DNA of 64,000 nucleotides from Prevotella sp902465605. GTDB taxonomy: Bacteria; Bacteroidota; Bacteroidia; Bacteroidales; Bacteroidaceae. A model generated the notes under the pieces. The model was not told the origin of the DNA. It searched no databases and was given only the letters and a program-made list of their open reading frames with translations. Below are positions 42,713 through 51,435 of this stretch, piece after piece (the stretch's first letter is position 1; each line of letters opens with the position of its first letter). A program made the position numbers and the translations under genes. The DNA lies in assembly GCA_902465605.1 (NCBI GenBank), contig CABQNT010000014.1, positions 1 to 64,000 on the forward strand, given 5' to 3'.

Positions 42713-45700
42713 ATGAGAAACAATCAGAAATTGTGGCCAAAAGCCATCATGCTCTCTGTGGTGTTGCTGTGTTTTACCATGACAGCCGTCGCACAAATGA
42801 TAAAAGTGAGCGGTGTGGTCCTGGATACCCATCAAGAACCCGTTATAGGAGCTACCGTGAAGGTTATAGGAACCGGCAACGGAACCGTAACCAATATAGA
42901 CGGTAAATTTAGCCTTGAGGCTAACCGCTCTGCGCGCGTGAGTATTTCTTATGTAGGCTACAAAACTCTGGAACAACGTGTACAACCCAATATGCATGTT
43001 GTTATGGAGGAAGAAGCCAACATCCTCTCGGAGGTCGTGGCTATAGGATATGGTTCGGTGAAACGAAAGGATGTGACCACAGCCGTATCGAGTGTGAATA
43101 CAGAAGACCTGGAAACACGTCCAATTGTGAGCGCAGTGCAGGGTATGCAAGGAAAGGCAGCCGGACTGCAAATCAGTCAAGCCAACGGACAACCTGGTTC
43201 TGCGCCGACGATACGCGTGCGTGGTACCACTTCGCTCAACGGTAGCAATAACCCGCTGTATGTGGTAGATGGTGTGCCTGTAGACAACATTGACTATCTA
43301 TCGGCCAACGACATTGACAACATCCAAATCCTCAAGGATGCTTCGTCGGCAGCCATCTACGGATCGAGAGCTGCCAACGGTGTAGTTATCATCGGAACCA
43401 AACAAGGAAAATCTGGTGTGGCTAAGGTAAGCCTTAGTGCACATTATGCCTTCAACACTGTTCGTGACAACCAAGATCCACTCAACGCAGAAGAATACAA
43501 GGATCTCATCAATGATATGAACGAGAAGGGCGTTTTGAGTCTGAAACTCCCCGCAGAACTTAGAGACCGAACCGACTGGAAGAAGGAAGTGTACCGAACA
43601 GGCAACGTGCAGAACTACCAACTGGCTATTACCAACGGAAACGATAAGCTGCGCTATTACCTTTCAGGAGGTTACACGGGAGAGAACGGTGTGATTGTGA
43701 GCTCCAGCTACAAACGCTACAATATGCGGGGATCGCTGGAGAACGAAATCAGTAAATGGCTCACGTTCAACGGCAGTGTGGCTTATTCTGACTATACTTT
43801 TAAAGGAACAGGCATTATCTCGGGAACGAGTAGCGACCGAGGTGGTGTGGTTCCCGCCATTCTAAGCACGCCAACGTATGCTCCGATATGGGATCCAGCT
43901 CGCCCGGGACAGTATTACACCGACTTTTATGGTGTAAATGTGGACGGACCACTGGAGAATATAGCCCGTACCAAAGACAACAAGAGCCAATACAACAAAC
44001 TGTTGGCGACTGGAAAGTTTATCGTAACCTTCATTCCAGAACTTACATTGACGAGCACGATTTCGTTTGACCGGTCATCGTCAATAGTTACCAATTTTCT
44101 TGACCCAAAACTTACACGCGAGGGTCGCAACCAGAACGGTACGGGCTATGACGGTCGTTCGACAGGAACGGTATGGACCATAGATAACGTGCTAAATTGG
44201 AAAAAGAATTTCGACAAACACGGACTGGACGCCATGGCCGGATCTTCTTGGACGCAGAGCGATTGGAGCCAGAATTATGTTAATGGGTCAGACTATGCAG
44301 ACGACCTCTTTCGCACACTCAACGCCGCCAATAAAATCAGTTGGAATGGCACTGGCTCATCTGCTTCCGACTGGAAGATTCTTTCATTCTTCGGTCGTTT
44401 GCAATACAATGGGAACAGCACTTATATGCTGACCGCCAACCTACGTGCCGATGGCAGCTCAAGGCTTGCTCCTGGACACCGATGGGGTATTTTCCCCTCT
44501 TTCTCTGGCGCATGGCGTGTCTCCAACGAAAACTTCATGAAAGACATAGAATGGATCGACGACATGAAGATTCGAGGCGGTTGGGGACAAACCGGTAACC
44601 AAAGCGGACTGGGAGACTACGGCTATCTGGCTCTTTACAACTTCGGACGCATACAATGGTGGGAGACTGGCAACGAACACGCTGTTCCAACCCGAACACA
44701 AGGTTCACTGAGCAATCCCGAACTTACCTGGGAGACTACCTCTCAAATGGATATTGGGTTTGACTTGACCATGTTGCGCAACCGATTGACTTTCTATTTT
44801 GACTGGTACTACAAGAAGACCAGTGATATGCTGATGCACATTACGTTGCCAGCTGGAAGTGCTGCTGCCAGAAACCTGACCTATAACGGAGGAGAAATTG
44901 AAAACAAGGGAATTGAATTCTCCATAGACTCCAAAAACCTGACGGGTAACTTTAAATGGAATACCAATTTCAATATTTCGTTCAACCGTAACAAGCTGAC
45001 CCGTCTGGAACTTGTGCCGGTGTACTGGGGTGCCGTCACCAACGACAATGTGGGACAAAGCGTGGTACGAAACGCTGTGGGCCATCCGTTGGGAGCCTTT
45101 TGGGGTTACGTGGCCGATGGCGTGGATCGTGAAACGGGCGACATGATTTATCGTGACGTAAATGAAGACGGTGTTGTTTCGGCCAGTGACCGTACCTATA
45201 TTGGCGACCCTAATCCAGACTTTACTTATGGTCTGACCAACACTTTTTCATGGAAGGGTTTCAATCTGAGCATCCTCGTGCAGGGTAGCGTGGGCAACGA
45301 CATTTATAATGTGTCGCGTATGGAAAGTGAAGGTATGTTTAACGGAAGAAACCAAAGTAAAGGAGTTCTGAACCGTTGGAGAGTACCAGGTCAAATCAAG
45401 TCTGTTCCAAGAGTAGGCTTTAATCAGCAAAACTCCACCTATTATCTTGAAGACGGCAGTTATCTGCGAGTTAAGGATATATCCTTATCCTACGATGTTC
45501 CTAAGAACGCTATCGACAAACTTCACCTCACCCGCCTCATGCCATACATATCATTTTCCAATCTCCTGACATGGACCAATTATAGCGGTCGCGACCCGGA
45601 GGTAAACCAGTATGGAAACAGCGGTGGTGTGCAAGGAATCGACTGGGGAACTTATCCCCTGAACCGCTCGTTTGTCATGGGACTTAAAGTAGAATTCTAA
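42713..45700 (+). CDS. SusC-like TonB-dependent outer membrane transporter
   Basis: The 995-residue protein has a signal peptide (about 1-28), a CarboxypepD_reg-like domain (VSGVVLDTHQEPVIGATVKV, about 33-110), a TonB-box-like VVAIGYGSVKRKD, a plug with PLYVVDGVPVDNIDYL and LKDASSAAIYGSRAANGVV, and a 22-stranded-type barrel with a C-terminal FVMGLKVEF aromatic end. This is the SusC family importing oligosaccharides with energy from TonB. It is immediately followed by SusD (20 bases). Confidence 0.96.
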   Translation: MRNNQKLWPKAIMLSVVLLCFTMTAVAQMIKVSGVVLDTHQEPVIGATVKVIGTGNGTVTNIDGKFSLEANRSARVSISYVGYKTLEQRVQPNMHVVMEEEANILSEVVAIGYGSVKRKDVTTAVSSVNTEDLETRPIVSAVQGMQGKAAGLQISQANGQPGSAPTIRVRGTTSLNGSNNPLYVVDGVPVDNIDYLSANDIDNIQILKDASSAAIYGSRAANGVVIIGTKQGKSGVAKVSLSAHYAFNTVRDNQDPLNAEEYKDLINDMNEKGVLSLKLPAELRDRTDWKKEVYRTGNVQNYQLAITNGNDKLRYYLSGGYTGENGVIVSSSYKRYNMRGSLENEISKWLTFNGSVAYSDYTFKGTGIISGTSSDRGGVVPAILSTPTYAPIWDPARPGQYYTDFYGVNVDGPLENIARTKDNKSQYNKLLATGKFIVTFIPELTLTSTISFDRSSSIVTNFLDPKLTREGRNQNGTGYDGRSTGTVWTIDNVLNWKKNFDKHGLDAMAGSSWTQSDWSQNYVNGSDYADDLFRTLNAANKISWNGTGSSASDWKILSFFGRLQYNGNSTYMLTANLRADGSSRLAPGHRWGIFPSFSGAWRVSNENFMKDIEWIDDMKIRGGWGQTGNQSGLGDYGYLALYNFGRIQWWETGNEHAVPTRTQGSLSNPELTWETTSQMDIGFDLTMLRNRLTFYFDWYYKKTSDMLMHITLPAGSAAARNLTYNGGEIENKGIEFSIDSKNLTGNFKWNTNFNISFNRNKLTRLELVPVYWGAVTNDNVGQSVVRNAVGHPLGAFWGYVADGVDRETGDMIYRDVNEDGVVSASDRTYIGDPNPDFTYGLTNTFSWKGFNLSILVQGSVGNDIYNVSRMESEGMFNGRNQSKGVLNRWRVPGQIKSVPRVGFNQQNSTYYLEDGSYLRVKDISLSYDVPKNAIDKLHLTRLMPYISFSNLLTWTNYSGRDPEVNQYGNSGGVQGIDWGTYPLNRSFVMGLKVEF

Positions 45701-45720
45701 TTATTAACACAACTATCATC

Positions 45721-47244
45721 ATGACAACAAAACAATATATCAAAACAATACTAATGGGATGTGCGCTATCAACCATAACAGCCTGTTCGTTGGACACAGA
45801 GCCTATATCTCAGGCCTCGGAACTAACCGAAGGCTCACAAACCGACACAACTACAGCCGTGCTGAAGAACAGGGAAGCTGCCCTGAGCCAGCGAACGGCT
45901 TTATACAAACTCTTTAAAAACCGGCAGGAACACATGCATCTGGACTATCTGCTGCTGGGAGAAGCCCATGCCGACAATGCCTACGGAGGAACAACCGGGC
46001 AGGAAACCATTCCCACGGAAACCAATGCCCTGGATGCTGCCACGGGAACGATGAGCCGCGACTGGAGTCGGTATTTGGAAGACATTGCCAAAGCCAACGT
46101 GCTCATCAATGGTGTAGAACAGCTTCACAAGAAAGGAGAAGTTAGCGATGCAGAATATCGTCAATGGCGTGCGGAAGGACAAATATTCCGTGCCTTGATG
46201 ATGTTCCGCATGGTCAGGATGTGGGGCTCACTGCCAGTCATCACGAAAGTGGCGAAAACCATTACTTCCAACAATATCAAAGAGGTTTATCCCACTTACT
46301 TTCCACCACGTTCTACAACAGAGGAATGTTATCAGCAGATTATAAAAGACTTGGAATATGCAGAGCTAAACGCCCCCGACATTTCGTCAACCGACCGCAC
46401 ACAGATGTCGAAGACCGTAGCACAGGCATTCCTATGCAAGGTATACGCCGAGAAGGCCGTGCGCGATTATGACAAGGTGATTGCTTACGCTGAAAAGGTG
46501 AGGAACACGCCTGGCGTAGCTTTAGAAAAAGATTTTGCAACCCTATGGGGATGGAATGCTAAAGCCAAGGACTGCATGAAGCGCAACACGACTGAGGGAA
46601 TACTTGAGATTCAGTGGTTCCCTGGAGCCGGCAACTGGGAATCATGGATGTACGGCCGATGTCTGGAAGATTATGACAACAGCTTCACTTGGGCCAAATG
46701 GGTAACCCCATCGCGCGACCTTATCAGAGCTTTTGAGGCCGAGAACGACACGCTGAGAAAGAATCAGACCATCGTTTATTATGATTGCACGTGGAGTAAC
46801 TACTATCCGTCTTCACACTATGCCTTCATGTATAAACTGCGTTCAGGTTACAACAACGTATATGTGGTTCGTTTGGCTGACATCATCCTTCTTGAGGCAG
46901 AAGCTTATGCAAACAAGGGCAATTTGGCTGAAGCAGCCAAACTCGTGAACATCATCAGGCAAAGGGCCAAGCTCCCCGTTTTGGATACCAAATACACGTC
47001 TTCTAAAGAAAAAATGCAGGAAGCCGTTTTACTGGAACGCCGGTTGGAGCTTGCCATGGAAGGAGAGCGGTGGTACGACCTGTGTCGCAACGACAAAGTG
47101 GAAAGTGTCATGAATAGTCTCAACAGTAGAGATGAAGGACGTCTACCACAGGCAAGAACGTTTGATGAGAACTCTTATTTGCTCCCAATACCTCAGTCGG
47201 CTATTGACGAGAATGACAACCTACGTCAGAACCCCGGCTATTAA
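45721..47244 (+). CDS. SusD-like surface glycan-binding lipoprotein
   Basis: The 507-residue protein has a lipobox ending ITAC (Cys about 22) and the SusD/RagB fold: N-terminal segment, four TPR-like helix pairs (AEGQIFRALMMFRMVRMWGS at about 156-175; YVVRLADIILLEAEAYANKG) and the C-terminal LLERRLELAMEGERWYDLCR, IPQSAIDENDNLRQNPGY. The last motif is diagnostic. It captures glycan at the cell surface and forms the lid of the SusC channel. Confidence 0.95.
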   Translation: MTTKQYIKTILMGCALSTITACSLDTEPISQASELTEGSQTDTTTAVLKNREAALSQRTALYKLFKNRQEHMHLDYLLLGEAHADNAYGGTTGQETIPTETNALDAATGTMSRDWSRYLEDIAKANVLINGVEQLHKKGEVSDAEYRQWRAEGQIFRALMMFRMVRMWGSLPVITKVAKTITSNNIKEVYPTYFPPRSTTEECYQQIIKDLEYAELNAPDISSTDRTQMSKTVAQAFLCKVYAEKAVRDYDKVIAYAEKVRNTPGVALEKDFATLWGWNAKAKDCMKRNTTEGILEIQWFPGAGNWESWMYGRCLEDYDNSFTWAKWVTPSRDLIRAFEAENDTLRKNQTIVYYDCTWSNYYPSSHYAFMYKLRSGYNNVYVVRLADIILLEAEAYANKGNLAEAAKLVNIIRQRAKLPVLDTKYTSSKEKMQEAVLLERRLELAMEGERWYDLCRNDKVESVMNSLNSRDEGRLPQARTFDENSYLLPIPQSAIDENDNLRQNPGY

Positions 47245-47273
47245 TTCCAACCCCATCAATTATCAATAAACTT

Positions 47274-48827
47274 ATGAAAAAGAAAAATATGTATATCACT
47301 TCACCGCTTCTCAGTGCCAGCCTTTTCTTGTCTATTGCATGCTCAGTGGACAGTGGTCTCAATATTCAGCCTGAAGTTAAGCCGGAGAATCCCACACCAT
47401 CTCCAGTTCCTCAAACCAACAAGGTGAAAACATTCACTACAACATCCGACGGTTTCATGCAGCTGGATCAGAAGGAAATTTCGCTCAAAGCCGGAGAGCC
47501 TTTAGCTCCGTCAACCATTCTCATCGATGACACGAAAATAGGACAAGAAATCGACGGATTTGGCTTTGCCATCACTTACAGCACATGTTACAATCTCCTT
47601 CACATGAATGCTGCAGACAGAGCCGATTTTCTGAAACGCACCTATTCGGAAACCGAAGGATACGGAGTGAGCTATGCGAGAATATCTATCGGATGCAACG
47701 ACTTTTCAAGCACCGAATACACCTTATGTGACGAGAAAGGACTGGAACATTTCCGTCTCTATAAAGACGAGACTGACTATGTGATACCCATTCTCAAGGA
47801 GATTCTTGCCATCAATCCCAAACTCAAGATTGTAGCAGCACCATGGACCTGTCCGAAATGGATGAAAGTGAAAGATCTGAAGACAAAGGCTCCATTCGAC
47901 TCATGGACCGATGGACATGTAAATCCTGATCATTACACCGACTATGCCAACTACTTCGTGAAGTTTGTACAGACCATGAAAGCTGAAGGCATCAACATCT
48001 ATGCAGTGAGCCCACAGAATGAGCCGCTCAACAGAGCCAACTGCGCCTCGACCTATATGCCCTGGCAGGAACAGGCAGAGTTTGTGAAGGAATTGGCCAA
48101 AGCTTTCAAAAAGAATTCGCTGAAGACCAAGATCTACCTTTTCGACCACAACTACAACTACGACAACAAGACCGATCAGGAAGACTATCCCGTCAAGATA
48201 TACAACGCGCTTGGCAACGAGTTCGAAGGGTCTGAATATGTAGTTGGTGCAGCCTATCACGACTATGGTGGAAGCAATACCGAGTTGGATGATATTTATG
48301 CCAAGGCTCCCGATAAGGAACTCATCTTCTCTGAGAGTTCCATCGGTACGTGGAACAACGGGCGTAATCTTTCAGCCAGACTGTTGCCCGATATGAAAAA
48401 CGTCATCTTGGGAACAGTGAACAGACACTGCAAGGCTGTGTTGGTATGGAATCTGATGCTCGATGAGAAAATGGGACCCAACCTCGGCGGAGGCTGCCAA
48501 ACTTGCTACGGCGCCGTAGACATTGCATCGGACTACAAAACGCTGCATCGCAATTCTCACTACTACATCATCAGCCATATATCCAGCGTGGTGCGCCCCG
48601 GAGCCGTTCGGATAGAAGATTCAAGCCGTAGCGCACACATCAAGGATGTAGACTATGCCACATTCCGTAATCCCGACTCCACCTACGGCATTGTATTGGC
48701 CAACAGCGGTGCCCACGACCAGATGATAACCGTCAGCAACGGTGCATACAACTTCCAGGTAACAGTTCCTGCCGAAGGTGTTGTATCATGTATATGGAAT
48801 CCTTCTGTAACATCTAAAAAAGATTGA
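47274..48827 (+). CDS. GH30 endo-beta-1,6-glucanase-type lipoprotein
   Basis: The 517-residue protein is a lipoprotein (IACS, Cys about 23) with a GH30 TIM barrel. The acid/base Glu250 lies in SPQNEPLN and the nucleophile Glu354 in IFSESSIGTW, and the start DGFGFAITYSTCYNLL and substrate loop AAPWTCPKWMKV are GH30 landmarks. A beta-sandwich C-terminus follows (RSAHIKDVDYATF onward). The sequence resembles the GH30_3 glucanases. In B. thetaiotaomicron the enzyme of this type cleaves beta-1,6-glucan (pustulan, fungal cell wall). Assignment to this activity is an inference. The TGA overlaps the next ATG (ATGA). Confidence 0.9.
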   Translation: MKKKNMYITSPLLSASLFLSIACSVDSGLNIQPEVKPENPTPSPVPQTNKVKTFTTTSDGFMQLDQKEISLKAGEPLAPSTILIDDTKIGQEIDGFGFAITYSTCYNLLHMNAADRADFLKRTYSETEGYGVSYARISIGCNDFSSTEYTLCDEKGLEHFRLYKDETDYVIPILKEILAINPKLKIVAAPWTCPKWMKVKDLKTKAPFDSWTDGHVNPDHYTDYANYFVKFVQTMKAEGINIYAVSPQNEPLNRANCASTYMPWQEQAEFVKELAKAFKKNSLKTKIYLFDHNYNYDNKTDQEDYPVKIYNALGNEFEGSEYVVGAAYHDYGGSNTELDDIYAKAPDKELIFSESSIGTWNNGRNLSARLLPDMKNVILGTVNRHCKAVLVWNLMLDEKMGPNLGGGCQTCYGAVDIASDYKTLHRNSHYYIISHISSVVRPGAVRIEDSSRSAHIKDVDYATFRNPDSTYGIVLANSGAHDQMITVSNGAYNFQVTVPAEGVVSCIWNPSVTSKKD

Positions 48828-50179
48828 AAATGAAAAGATATATCAAACATATCCTTGCTCTCATCATTGCAGTGCCGCTACTTGTGGCCTGTAATGATGA
48901 AGAAACCACGACAGGGAATCCTGTCATCACGGTTTCTACCGAACGGCTTTCCGCCACGATGGGCGACAGTATAGATTATCATGTGAACTGCTCTAACAGC
49001 ACGGGAGTTCCCCTCTCCACCCTTAAAGTAGAACTGTGCTACAGAGGGGAAGTCGTAGCCACACAAACAGTCAGAACCAAGACAGAGGGAACATACAGCG
49101 GACGTATTAAAGCGCCTTTTTACCGTTCCATTCCCAATGGTACGGTCGAGCTTCGCTTTACACTACAGGATGTATCTCTGGCAATAACAGAAAAAAGTCT
49201 TGAGGTGGACATCCAACGTCCGAAATTCAAATCCATCGATTTCGTTTGTGCAGATGGGAAAACTTATGCCATGACACCGTCAGCCGAGAATCCCTACTTG
49301 TTCACCACTATCATCAATACTCCCTCTACGGTTACCAAGGGCCATTTCAAGGCTCCTGCCGTTGGGAATACACACGAGCCATTGTTGTTTGGATGGAATG
49401 GCAAGGAAGTGTCTCTAGAAAACAATGGCGACATCACTTTCACATCTGAGAATGCGGGAGATGTAGAGATCAGCTTCGATATGCGGTATTTCGAGTACGG
49501 ACCAACCTACGAAGCCCAAGTCACATTAGTTCAGTTTGCCGCAAGCGGCGAAACACAAGTGCTGAATATGTCGCGAGGAAAACTATATGAGTTTGAGGGA
49601 TCACTGGAAATGAAATCAGACGAATGGTATTACGATCCAGATTTCCTAAGTCGGAACAACGACGGCACATTCACATTCAAAGCCCTCACGGGAAGCTATT
49701 CGCTTACGGCAGACTTCGAGAAAAAGTACTTCCGCATACATCCGCTGGCAGAGAATGGCAACCCAGCCTCACTGCAACCCGACGGCACAGGTTGTATATG
49801 GATTATCGGAAGCGAAGGTGTGAATAAGCCTACATGGAAAGCCATCAACCATGGCTGGTGGACTGGGGTAGATGTTGATGTGGCCATGGCTCCCATAGCT
49901 GATAAAGTATACCAAGTGACGTTGACCATCGGACAGCAACTGAATGCCAAAGATATCAACTTCAAGTTCTTCGGTCAGCCCAACTGGGGTGTGGAATTCG
50001 GTAAAGCTGGTTCCGACCATTATCTCGTTACCGAGAATCCCTATTTCAAAGTTCAGGAGAAAGATGGCAATATCGCTATCGCCGACGATGCAACAATCAA
50101 AGATGGAGAAACCTACGTCTTCACCATCGACTGTTCAGCAGGAATGAAGCCTGCCAAACTGAAGGTTGCAAAACAATAA
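48824..50179 (+). CDS. Surface glycan-binding lipoprotein of the PUL
   Basis: The 451-residue protein begins with a lipobox (LLVAC, Cys about 23), then an immunoglobulin-like segment (about 33-130) and two SusE/SGBP-type beta domains. The first covers about 135-270 and the second, at about 290-450, has GCIWIIGSEGVNKPTWKAIN (in part), FKFFGQPNWGVEFG and YVFTIDCSAGMKPAKLKV. This is the architecture of PUL-encoded DUF5121/5125-like binding proteins. It likely holds beta-1,6-glucan at the cell surface. It is the last gene of the operon and is coupled to the GH30 by ATGA overlap, with a terminator after it. Confidence 0.8.
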   Translation: MKMKRYIKHILALIIAVPLLVACNDEETTTGNPVITVSTERLSATMGDSIDYHVNCSNSTGVPLSTLKVELCYRGEVVATQTVRTKTEGTYSGRIKAPFYRSIPNGTVELRFTLQDVSLAITEKSLEVDIQRPKFKSIDFVCADGKTYAMTPSAENPYLFTTIINTPSTVTKGHFKAPAVGNTHEPLLFGWNGKEVSLENNGDITFTSENAGDVEISFDMRYFEYGPTYEAQVTLVQFAASGETQVLNMSRGKLYEFEGSLEMKSDEWYYDPDFLSRNNDGTFTFKALTGSYSLTADFEKKYFRIHPLAENGNPASLQPDGTGCIWIIGSEGVNKPTWKAINHGWWTGVDVDVAMAPIADKVYQVTLTIGQQLNAKDINFKFFGQPNWGVEFGKAGSDHYLVTENPYFKVQEKDGNIAIADDATIKDGETYVFTIDCSAGMKPAKLKVAKQ

Positions 50180-50187
50180 GAAATGAA

Positions 50188-50234
50188 TTTTTGAGACCAA
50201 AGCTCACATGGCCTTGGTCTCAAAAATTTCTTTT
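50188..50234 (+). terminator. Terminator of the susCD operon
   Basis: A 13-bp perfect stem (50188-50200 with 50214-50226) followed by TTTCTTTT. Confidence 0.85.
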
Positions 50235-50454
50235 CACAGAAGGTTATGATGATAGACAATATAGCTGCGTTATGTCATTACATATATGACAAGAAACTGC
50301 GGTCACTGAAAGAGCTTTTTGTTTTTATATTCACTGAATCTACAGACTGACCCCTAATAATTCGTTATGATTAGTGTTCGGGGCTACACAGTAAGTATCC
50401 AATTTCTCACTGAAAGTCAAATAGTTTCTTGTAATGTTGGGAAAGATTCTAAAG
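50235..50454. other. Intergenic stretch, nothing identified
   Basis: No supported gene. A 34-codon frame at 50246-50350 has no family or ribosome signal. A short interrupted inverted repeat (CCCTAAT and ATTAGTG) lies near 50352-50385. Confidence 0.35.
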
Positions 50455-50485
50455 CAAGAATCCCAATCCTCGGATGAGAATTGGG
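50455..50485 (-). terminator. Possible terminator of rplU-rpmA
   Basis: A 10-bp stem with one G-U pair (50462-50471 with 50476-50485) downstream of rpmA on the minus strand, then ATTCTTGC. The T-run is weak. Confidence 0.5.
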
Positions 50486-50521
50486 AAACCTGTTGTTTGT
50501 TTGGAATAAGTTTGAAAATTG

Positions 50522-50812
50522 TTAAGCTTCTGCTTTATTCATTTTTTCTGCGTAAGCTTCTTCTGAAAGAACAGAAACGGTACTCTTGTCTTTACGACCT
50601 TTTTGGAAGTAAACGATACCATCACTTAAAGCATATAGTGTATCGTCTTTGCCCATTCCAACATTCTGTCCTGGGTTATGCTTTGAGCCACGTTGACGAA
50701 CGATGATGTTGCCTGCGATGACACTTTGACCACCCCAAATCTTTACGCCTAATCTTTTCGATTCCGAATCACGGCCGTTCTTAGAACTACCTACACCTTT
50801 CTTATGTGCCAT
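50522..50812 (-). CDS. rpmA: 50S ribosomal protein L27
   Basis: The 96-residue bL27 starts MAHKKGVGSSKNGRDSESKR with the N-terminal extension reaching the peptidyl transferase centre, and has KIWGGQSVIAGNIIVRQRG and the conserved HPG/NPGQNVGMGKDDTLYA. It starts with the mature type end and has no cleaved prepeptide. It follows rplU by 20 bases. Confidence 0.97.
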   Translation of the reverse strand: MAHKKGVGSSKNGRDSESKRLGVKIWGGQSVIAGNIIVRQRGSKHNPGQNVGMGKDDTLYALSDGIVYFQKGRKDKSTVSVLSEEAYAEKMNKAEA

Positions 50813-50832
50813 TGTTGAATTCCTCCTAAAAT

Positions 50833-51150
50833 TTAAGCGATTACTTGTTTAACTTCTACTTCAGTGAACTGCTCGCGATGACCATTCTTCTTACGATAGT
50901 CTTTGCGACGCTTCATCTTGAAAACGATGACTTTGTCACCTTTCACAAGAGGGTTCACAACTTCTACTACTACTTTTGCACCTTCTACAGTAGGTGTGCC
51001 GACAGTGATAGCTCCTTCATTGTCTACCAGGAGTACCTTGTCAAACTCAACAGTTTTTCCACTCTCAACATCTTTGATGTGGTGAACAAAAAGTTTTTTT
51101 CCTTGTTCAACTTTAAACTGCTGACCGTTAATTTCTACGATTGCGTACAT
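50833..51150 (-). CDS. rplU: 50S ribosomal protein L21
   Basis: The 105-residue bL21 has MYAIVEINGQQFKVEQGKKL and the conserved KMKRRKDYRKKNGHREQFTEV end (in part). It is in the usual rplU-rpmA order with a structured leader upstream. Confidence 0.97.
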   Translation of the reverse strand: MYAIVEINGQQFKVEQGKKLFVHHIKDVESGKTVEFDKVLLVDNEGAITVGTPTVEGAKVVVEVVNPLVKGDKVIVFKMKRRKDYRKKNGHREQFTEVEVKQVIA

Positions 51151-51235
51151 TATTATTTATTAATAAACGGTTTTCTTCCGCAAGGCGACTGATACTTATC
51201 AGTACTTATTCTGGCCTTAACGGACTAAATCAGAT
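51151..51235 (-). promoter_or_regulatory. Structured leader of rplU-rpmA
   Basis: The roughly 80-base leader contains an outer stem AAGGC/GCCTT (51214-51218 with 51182-51186) enclosing a perfect ACTGATA-AG-TATCAGT hairpin. L21 operons in other bacteria have autoregulatory leaders; this one is only a candidate. Confidence 0.4.
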
Positions 51236-51244
51236 GCAAAGGTA
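51236..51244 (-). promoter_or_regulatory. Promoter -7 element for rplU
   Basis: TACCTTTGC on the minus strand. Confidence 0.6.
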
Positions 51245-51435
51245 CTCATTTTTCATTGTAATCTGATGAAATGGGCGAACTAAACACTAATTTTAAGAGA
51301 GATTAACACAAGAACAGGCCTGATTCTCCTTAACTTTCTTCTCAGTCGTCTGTGATTTATCTAGTGATTTTTTATATTTACCATAATAACGGTTATATAT
51401 AAAGTTGCATGTAAAATAACCTTATATTGAAAGTG

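Noticed and set aside
50246..50350. 34-residue small protein
   Set aside because: No promoter box, no family and no conservation evidence.
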